Origin: Mugil cephalus
Taxonomy: Eukaryota; Chordata; Actinopteri; Mugiliformes; Mugilidae
NCBI RefSeq assembly: GCF_022458985.1
Contig: NC_061789.1
Span: 13,734,357-13,798,356, forward strand
Direction of reading: 5' to 3'
DNA length: 64,000 nt
Made by a program: the position numbers and the translations under genes. Below, in pieces: positions 56,101 to 64,000 of the stretch (its first letter is position 1; each line of letters begins with the position of its first letter). The notes under the pieces were generated by a model. It did no database searches. It was not told the DNA's origin and was given only the letters and a program-made list of their open reading frames with translations.

Positions 56101-59015
56101 GGGCTTGAGGCCAATTGACAATCTGTCAAATTTTCACAAATCACTCAGAAACATTTGGCTCTGTTGTTTGTCTCAACTCACCTTAAGCAGGTCTCATTCA
56201 GAACACTGGGACGCCTCATCTAGATGTTTTTGATACCCACCATGATGCACAAACTAACGTTAGAGATTAGTGGAATGACCCAATTTTCTTCATTCGAGGC
56301 TTATTTTTGTATTTGTGATTTATTTTATTTTTATTTTGTGTTGAAGTGATCACACAGCTGAAGTTTTTTTTTTCTCCTCACCACGCGGCCACATCCTCTG
56401 TCCCCGTTTTATTTGGGAAAACAAAGTGCTCTTTAAAATTAGACTCTCTTCCTGCTAATTTTGGACACCTGCATCCTGTCATAGTCGCTGCATCCGGTGA
56501 GGTCACTCGGTCACCCTCGTGCGGGATGCTCGTCACTGGAAACAGATGCACCGCGGCCAACCTGCCGTCGCTGTGCGGTTCGCGCCGTCCGGAGCCAAGA
56601 GGGCGGGCTGAGAGAGCAAAGATGGAATATGAAGAGAAGCAAAACGGTTTTGAAGCTGGAAATACTTGACAGTGTGTTTGAGATAGTCACTAAAAGAAGG
56701 AGACGGAGGCATAAAAATAGATTTCTATACACGAGGCAATGTCACACACAACGAAAAGGAAGCACAGCACCTGTGACTCTGTTGAGTGTGGGCTCCCCTC
56801 ACGAAGGGCAACAACTCTCCACGCAGAGCGAGAGTCAGCCTACTGCCTGTCCGTAAAGTTATATTAGTCGACACCGATCCAGAGTTACCATATCACCCTC
56901 TATAAATACTCAAGCAGAAGTTCCACACCGGCTATTTTCACCTGAGCATCATACTGTAAACATAAATACACGTATTCCGTTACAAGCTGTACAGGAAGTC
57001 AAGATCTCCTTCGCAAAAGACGGGCCACATATAGACTTCACAACAACATATGTATCCAGATATATCGAACGCGCAATGCTGATCTAACCAATCTTGTCAT
57101 CGGCCATCATCATAGTTTAAAGGGTTGAATCAACTGAGAGAAAAAGGCAACAAATAAAAGAATAATATAGAAATGAAGTACGTATAATATTTTGGGAAGT
57201 TTTCCTCTACTGTATAAACTATTTTAACCAACTCAGCTTACTAGCAGCTCTCAGGACAGGCAAACGAAATAAAATATTAGAAATAGGGCCCATAGATGTC
57301 TACCTTTTTGCATATTTTGCAATGAAACCCATAATCTTCCTTAAACCAATGGAAGCCTAAGTGCATCAATAGTACTCCACAATCAACCCATAATGACCCC
57401 CCTTCTATCTACCCCACAACAGATTTTTCTAGCTTGGGCCTGAGGGGAATAGCATGTCTTTGCTTGGGGCAGCAGAGAACTTGGGATCACCACTGGTACC
57501 TCTAATGCTAGCACGTTTAAGAGCGTGATAAGAGGCTTATCTGTTGGACTATTTCTTGACCAGGACGAGTAAGTACATGGAGTCTCCAGTGGTTGTGTGG
57601 TACCCTCACCAGGTAGTGGTCCTTCATTAAGTCAGGCACGTAAACCCTGTCCCGATGCAATTTGCTGCATTTAAACCGTTGCTGTTGTACCAGCTGAACA
57701 AATGAATTAAAGCACGCGGGCTGATTTCGGACAAGCCGTTTCCTCCTGCTTCCAGTCTCTGGTGAACGCTAAGGCCTAGCCCTAGCTTCTTTTTTTATTT
57801 ACCAGACGTGAGAGACCCACTCAGTAATTAAATGGCAATCGTCCTCTTAATTACCCCCATCACTCTGACGTGACGAGACAGTTTTTACGTCCTTTTCATT
57901 GTGATAGCATTGTTATTCCCCGCGCAACCTTTTACTGCTCATGCAACGTTTGAGGACGACGAGAAAAGGCTGACGGTGTACGGCATGGGCCCGTCTGCTG
58001 GTAGCCAAGGGAGAGGACCATTAATCTCATCAGTCCTCCTGTTTTGAGCGGTGACCCCCCCTCCCCCTCCTTCTCTTCCTCCACCCCCTCTTCCCATGCT
58101 GTTACTCTTCTCAGGCTGCACCTGTCAGATTAGTCTCACATCCTCAGCTGCCACTCCACATGATACGCCTCCTTACTGCATGTCATTTCACTTTGCATGT
58201 ATTTGTGAGTTTTTTGTGCATGGGAAAGGGGAAAGTGGCGAGGGGCAGAGACAATGAAAGGGCAGCTCGGTGCAAAATGTGCTCGTGGTTCAATACTCTC
58301 ATTGCTTGTGTGTTGCCAATGTTTCCATGCATGCAAGGTGTTGATTACGGATTTGTACAATCCTATAAAATGAGTCCTGCCTCTGCAAATGGATTTTTTT
58401 ACCCTTTACATTAGCAGCATTACAGTCACCTGTTCAGGGGTGTCACAGCTGCCCCTTCTTGTCTGCCCCCTTAAGAGTGCAAAATGGAGACAGAGCTGCC
58501 ACTAATCACTTTCACTGACTCGCATCTGCACCCAGATAAAGATGAGGAGGTGGAGGAGGAGGAGGAGGTGGTGGTGGTGGTTGCAGGAGCGGAGATTCCG
58601 CCATCGAAAGCCCCCCGGGAAGATGGAGCGGAGCAGCTGAGGCAACAAGCATGTGATGACAGCGAAGAATAATAAGCATCACTGCACTTTGGAGATCTGT
58701 CAAGACCCCTGAGATCACGCCGGAAAAGAGAGAGGATTATTTTCAAAATAAAAGAGCCATTCGCAACAGAACGAAAAGAGGCGGGGAGGGGTTCAAGAGT
58801 GGAAAGTTTGTAAGGTTCGTGACAGCTGTGGGTTTTGTTGGAGTCATAGTTTAAAGGCAACGTGAGCAAGTAAATAAGTGATCATTTGATCACAGAGACT
58901 TTCTGTCCACTTGTCAAAGTCACCTTAGACAACACATTGAATGTATGTCCACGGCCTAGCAAATAAGTTGTGGTTTAAGCTTATTCATTGAGACGTTTTG
59001 AAAACAAACCAATAA
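53191..59015. other. Intergenic, mostly single-copy; no gene recognised
   Basis: Short open frames only, without splice support or known motifs. (GT)n near 55464-55482; a G run near 56094-56103; a GGA/GGT tract at about 58549-58580. A CNE-like stretch at about 57800-57870 (CTCAGTAATTAAATGGCAAT, CTCTTAATTACCCC). Confidence 0.4.
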
Positions 59016-59022
59016 TCAACAT

Positions 59023-59023
<1 letters not shown>

Positions 59024-59081
<58 letters not shown>

Positions 59082-59082
59082 T
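59024..59082. repeat. (GATA)n microsatellite
   Basis: About 14 perfect tetranucleotide units. Confidence 0.95.
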
Positions 59083-59199
59083 GATGCCGATGGTCTCAAT
59101 ATGTTCACAACAGTTGTGACTTTATGTTCTTGTAAAAACAAAGACCGTATTTTATTCTGAAAGATGTGGCCGGAAACGGAGCAGTAGCCGCTCAACTTA

Positions 59200-60108
59200 A
59201 CGGTGCGTTGGGACATTTTCTGCGACTTTCAGCTCAGTGAACGGGAGAAAAACAGTGCCGCACTAACTGGACACGGGGGAGCCCAAACTGTGCCCACAGC
59301 CTGGGCCAGTGACATCAGACGCATAGATTTAGGAGGTGTGTATTGGCGCGCAAGGCTCGCTCGCTGTGCGTCTAGGATCTCAGCCATTTCGGGGATCAAT
59401 TAATTTATCGGGGAAACTGTTAAAGCGAGGGAAGACAGAGGGGAGTCCGCTGCCTCTCGCGGAGCTGTCATTTTCCCCCCCTCTGTGCGTACATGTGTGG
59501 GTGCGCAGAAGGATTATCATTACGCACGCTGTGCGGGAGCGCAGTTTGGGTGATGCGTTCGGTCGAGAGAGGCGCATCCGGGAGGGGTGAGCGTCAACCC
59601 GGGCATTCAGCGGCATAATCGGCGCTCTGACCGGAGAAGTGGACCCGGTTGTTATGGGGACAGCGTTTCTGCGCAACGCAGGATTTCGACCCGTTGTACG
59701 TTACATTTATATTTGACGAATGCTCCGTCGAGTGAAAGTCAAAGATGCGCGCCGCTGAACAAAGGATTTAGGGAAAAACGATAAAGAAATCTCCGTCATA
59801 TTATAATCCTTGCACCCCGTTGCGTTTTGTCTCTCTGCGCTTGGGCTCGCGTTCCTTTCAGTCCTGCCTTTGAGGACGACGAACACGGGCTGAATAACCG
59901 GCTTCCTCTGGTCTGAAACCCGGAGCGTGAGGAATCATCTGGACTGATCGCATACACACAAGTCCATGTGGATGGAGAGAGAATACGCAAACGCAACGAG
60001 GGGAGCTCGTTCCGAAATGTGACATTTTCTCCTGGTCCTGCCTCCCCTCGAACCTGGCTACTGTGCATCCGTCTTCATTCTAGACCACATTTGTTTACAT
60101 CGATCAAG
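59200..60108 (+). promoter_or_regulatory. CpG-rich promoter / 5' UTR exon of a gene continuing beyond the window
   Basis: CpG dinucleotides are frequent from about 59330 to 59930, unlike the flanks, and the block ends in a strong donor ATCAAG|GTACGTG at 60108/60109. No long frame runs through it and short upstream ATGs are closed by stops, so it reads as a 5' UTR exon. The coding exons would lie to the right of position 64000. Gene identity cannot be told. Confidence 0.4.
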
Positions 60109-61789
60109 GTACGTGCTGCTCACCATGTAGAATAACCCATCGATGGACAGAAACAGAAGGGGTCGGGGACAGAGGAGATTTGCGAGCGTAATATTGAAGC
60201 ATGTGCGTGTGGCTGAAAATCCTACAGGGGGGTCGGCGTGTGTTTGAATGCACCAGTGCATGTATTGCAAAGGGGCTGTTTTGGGGGGTTTATCAGCGGT
60301 GGGGTGGAAGTTGCATCGTTGACAGCCCTGGGAGAGAGGCGATGTCGTTGCACCAAAAAACGCATAGATGTGACGGAGAGAGGGCACACGGGCACATTGC
60401 AAAAACGTATATTTACGCGCAGGGTTTGGCGCATATGGCCGTAACCTCGAGGGATATTCGACAAAACCGTGTGAAACTTGACGACGGGCTCGCTTTGGCA
60501 CAATTTTCTTAGCAGGGGTTAAAAAAAAAACATCGGTTCCTTTTAGTAGCTGCGCCTCTGTTGCATCTCACAATAAACAGTGCCAATCACCTCCCCGTTC
60601 TTTAGTTTCGAGGTTAGATGTCATTCTTTATTTTTGGATCTCACACACACATACACACACACACCACACACACACACACTGAGAGGCTCAGACCTCAGAA
60701 ACAATGGTCTTAGTGATGTCCCTCAAACAAACACACTCTTCTGGAACCCCTGGGGACCCACCCAATGTGGCCGGCATTGTTGCGGCCTGAGAGGGGGTGT
60801 GCTGGAAAAAGAAAAAGAAAAGGAAAGAAAAAAAAGAGCATTCTCAATATGTGTGTTTGCATTAGGCAAAGTTGTCCCCTTCAAAAGACTCCCACGCTGA
60901 CATCATAAACAAGAGGCCGGGTCCTGGACAGGATAGGTAGCCTGCATGAAATTCCATTTAAATGCCCACTTGTGTCTAAATGAAGTGAATGGAAATTCAT
61001 GTCACTACGTGGATTGATTTAGTGTCAGTCAGTGGGTAGATGATATATGAATCCAGAGCCAGTGTCAGAGCAGGGTTTGTGTACCCAGAAAGCTCCAGGG
61101 CCTACTTCAGAGTGTTCTGTTTTCCATCATTAATCAATATTCAGTAGAGTGGAGCTGTTTATTCTCAGACCCATGAGTTAGTTAGCCTCCTCTCGGGAGA
61201 AGCCGGAGCTACAGTATCTCCTCCGGGCTTGTGCCATATGCACCTTGTTTGGATGGATTGTGTGTGAGTGTGTGTGTGTGTGTGTGTGTTCAGCTCCTCT
61301 ACGCTCACATGACACAGCTGAGTGTGTGAGGCAGGGTGCGACTGTCACATCCGCGAGAAACTTCCCTGCTACTCGTTTCATACGTGCGTTGGTGCTCGTG
61401 CACTCGCCCCTCCTCCCCGACACACGATGCAACACACACACACGCAAACACACGCACACACACACGCGCTCCAGGCACAAAGCTCGCTCCAGTTCTTCCT
61501 CTGCACATCCGGCTGTTCCTTGTTTCTCTCGCTGCTCTGAGCACCACCACGCTCTGAAACCAAATCTGATCTCCCTGCCTCTGATCAACCCTCCGTTCAC
61601 AGCAGATCCCATCACTTTATCTGTTATGCTTATTCATATCACATGGACGCATGGCGCCGGAGGCCTGCGGTTTCCACGGTATATTTTGAGGTTCTGGACG
61701 CCTTCCCATCTGACTGGTCACCTCGTACACAATGTTAATGTTGGACTGAGTTGGGGTGGGGGGCGAATGGAGCTGAGGGAGGGGAGAGA
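60109..61789. other. Presumed first intron or intergenic; CA/GT microsatellites
   Basis: Microsatellites at 60643-60680 (CA), 61258-61289 (GT) and 61433-61468 (CA). About 60920-61050 has CNE-like words (ATTCCATTTAAATGCCC, GGAAATTCATGTCAC). No coding exon is seen. Confidence 0.35.
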
Positions 61790-61920
61790 GGGTTGAGATT
61801 AAACGCTGGCGCTGTTAATTGCCAAGTCAATTAGCATATGGTCTTGCTGTGAGCCCAGTCACATGGTAATGAGGCCTAATTAGGGTGGCTGGGGATGTCT
61901 GAAGAGACAGGGGAAAATAC
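61790..61920. promoter_or_regulatory. CNE-like block
   Basis: Dense homeodomain-type motifs: GCTGTTAATTGCCAAGTC, TCAATTAGCATATGG, GTAATGAGGCCTAATTAGG. Single copy, no coding potential. Strong candidate for a conserved enhancer by texture. Confidence 0.4.
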
Positions 61921-63002
61921 TTCCACTGTCTATTTTTTTTTTTTGTTGTTGTTTTCTTTTTTTCCCATGATGGCGCTCCGGAGGTTGGTGCAGTGAAAGG
62001 ACGTCCTCATTTTCGGTCTCGCCATTCAACATTATCTAACCCCAAATACGTGTGTTTTCCAAAAACTTGCCCTCCCAAGTAGTTATCAGTATTTTCAAAC
62101 TCACGATAAGATCTCACATTGGACACATTCCGGTCCCAGACTTTGGTTAAATGTATCGATGGATAGGTCATGTCTAGAAAGTTAGAGGTTCAGTGATTGC
62201 CTCAAACTGTATAAACTGTATTTATCACAGTCAAAAGTTACATAAACTGGTTGGTGAGATAAAAGAGGAGTAAGGATCAGCCTGTGACTTGAGCCACAAA
62301 TACATTTTTGGCGCAAAAGAAAATTTCTGAGTGGACCAGCTGATGAAAAACTCCGGACCTAATTTCATCACCAAACACACTTTTACATCACTGTGCTCAT
62401 TCTTTGAATAAACCCTTAGAGGGAATAAAATCAAAGCTAAAAATGCATACATTAACTGCACATACAAGTGTATGCAAGTAATGCAGCATGGCATTAAAGG
62501 AAGACTTATCTAGGATTATCTTACATCAGAAATTCCTGTCCTCTATGAAGTGCCCCACTCAGAACCTCCTCAGATTCTATCAAAAAGAGAAACATTAATC
62601 AAATCAGTGAAGAAGAAAGACAGATGGATGTAGTCAACAGCTCAAATTTAGTTCCAGACCAAAGCTTTAACTGCAACCGCAGTTATTATCTTTTTAGACA
62701 CAGATGGGCTTTAGACAGGGGTCACCAGACGGTCTGTGTTTAACTGTGCAGTGTGTTATGTAATCCCAGCTACTGATGCAGGATCTGAACGTATGCTCCG
62801 TCATAAGAAAAGATCTATTGTGAACGGGGGTGGGTGTTAACAAACGCTATCACCGGCAAACAGATGCAAGCACAGGACCTGTTCACCCCAACAGCTGGAT
62901 GAGTGCGATAGGTCCGCTTCCAGTTGGATACCAATGCGCTGATTTTTTTTTGTATAGACTTGTGTTTCATATCCTTGAGAGGCCTTTCCATGGGCCTAGT
63001 CC
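61921..63002. other. Non-coding, no gene recognised
   Basis: T-rich stretch at 61931-61963, otherwise unremarkable AT-rich sequence. Confidence 0.4.
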
Positions 63003-63484
63003 CAGGGTGCACCCACACTAGGGCCAGATGTTCCGTGCTGTGCCAAAGCACGAATTACCTCCATCTTCCGATGGCCACCACTCACATTAACCTGAACCAA
63101 GTGGGCCGAGGAACGGTCGCCCCAGACACGTACGGCATCACGTTGATACGCGACATACGCGGTTACCCGAACCTGACAACACAAGTGCAATGACTTTCTA
63201 GTTCTTTATAAACTTCTTTATAAAATAGTCAGCCCTTGTCCTCTGACCAATGCGAACACTTTGCCGCCGCCATTGTTGTTGCGATGGAGAGATGGTCGCT
63301 TGCTGTCATGATTACGTGGTCACGTCGTGGTTACATTTCGAGCTTGTGCTCATGTGTCACAGTCACAAACATTACTGTGCCAAAGTATTCCTCTTCTAAC
63401 CGTAGCGTGCCAGACTTCACACTAGCCATACAAAGCGTGCTCGGGTACAGAACGATTAGCTAGCCTGAGTGTGCCCTTACCCTA
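63003..63484. mobile_element. Probable MITE with imperfect terminal inverted repeats
   Basis: The left end AGGGTGCACCCACACTAGG is mirrored by the right end, whose reverse complement is AGGGTAAGGGCACACTCAGG. The interior has many CpG/TpG words and no transposase. A clear target duplication was not found, so the superfamily is open (hAT-like by appearance). Confidence 0.5.
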
Positions 63485-64000
63485 ACATTTACTCCTGAGC
63501 AAAGTCTCAATATTTATTTTTTTTAAAATTCTAAATGTTGTCAAGCAACAACAAGATCCCTTCAACTTTACTTGTCTGCAAGAGTTTAGCCCCCGTAACT
63601 TGATAAAAACAAGAACACACACTTTTCACATCTCAGTGTGAGTAGCCTGAGAAGAGAGAGAGAAAAAAAAGAGAGAACTGAACTGAAGTCGTCAAAATGC
63701 AATAATCCACCAAATTATCACCACGATAATTAGACAGCATCTGGTTGTGTGGTGTGTAAGATAATTATAGGACTTTGTAATTGTATGGTGTGGCTTGCTA
63801 CATTTCCCCCGGCCCCTGCCTATGCAGCCTGGAGCAGATCTCAGTGACTGCAGTGCTGCACATTTGCCCTCAGCATTGCGATGCGCCGTGCACACTTTCC
63901 ACGCTGAGCTTTGCGTACGAATGCGTTGCCTTCGCGTACATAATGCAACGCCGAGCAGAGCGTTGCATTTACATGTGCGCGGAGGCGGCAGACGTCGGCG
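63485..64000. other. Non-coding right edge
   Basis: No gene is recognised. The last 150 bases become CpG-rich, perhaps the start of another CpG island or a diverged repeat. Confidence 0.35.

Noticed and set aside
59024..59082. Regular repeat array as a CRISPR
   Set aside because: A 4-base (GATA)n microsatellite without spacers, in a eukaryotic genome.
1..64000. tRNA, rRNA or snRNA genes
   Set aside because: Scanned by eye for B-box-like GGTTCGAATCC and other hallmark words; no convincing cloverleaf or conserved snRNA found. A covariance-model search would be decisive.

Overview
This is a vertebrate, most likely percomorph teleost, nuclear genomic window. The evidence is: intron-split genes with GT..AG junctions, CA/GT, GATA and homopolymer microsatellites, several repeat families that I associate with ray-finned fish (Tc1/mariner fossils, a non-LTR retrotransposon tail, hAT-type MITEs, a THAP-coding relic), and orthologues of vertebrate genes. 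Coding density is very low. I can support three protein-coding genes, and only two are complete.

Layout. (1) Positions 2-64 hold the last codons of a jpt1 (hn1)-type gene on the + strand, followed by its 3' UTR and a poly(A) signal near 494. (2) About 0.5-24.7 kb is non-coding: single-copy AT-rich sequence that often looks like developmental conserved non-coding sequence (not provable here), broken by a Tc1/mariner fossil (4.2-4.9 kb), a TTAA-flanked MITE (10.6-11.2 kb), a THAP-coding relic (18.2-18.9 kb) and a hAT-type MITE with an 8-bp target duplication (21.7-22.3 kb). (3) A gpr139-type orphan GPCR lies on the - strand: exon 2 at 24687-25663 and exon 1 at 36881-37028, with an 11.2-kb intron carrying many CNE-like blocks, another hAT-type MITE and a hairpin element. 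(4) About 37-46.5 kb is non-coding: GA-rich sequence, a 48-base poly-C run, a second THAP-relic copy and a composite Tc1 + LINE insertion. (5) 46.5-47.0 kb is a candidate promoter / non-coding first exon with a perfect CTCF core. (6) A complete eight-exon vitamin-K-dependent serine-protease-homologue gene, best read as protein Z (proz), lies at 48644-51561 on +. (7) About 52-59 kb is non-coding. (8) 59.2-60.1 kb is CpG-rich and ends in a strong splice donor; it is probably the 5' UTR exon of a + strand gene that continues beyond the window. (9) 60.1-64 kb holds microsatellites, a CNE-like block and another MITE.

The genes do not form a pathway: jpt1 encodes a cytoplasmic microtubule-associated protein, gpr139 a neuronal receptor and proz a plasma coagulation-family pseudoprotease. 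The most interesting observations are: a protein Z-like gene that keeps its propeptide, furin site and the Gla-domain disulphide loop but has lost nearly all Gla glutamates; convergent perfect CTCF core motifs at 11.07 and 46.79 kb that could delimit a gpr139 regulatory domain, one of them carried inside a MITE; and a GPR139-type receptor close to a jpt1-type gene, an unexpected neighbour when compared with human. I found no RNA genes, CRISPR arrays or viral sequences, and no clearly new biological system.
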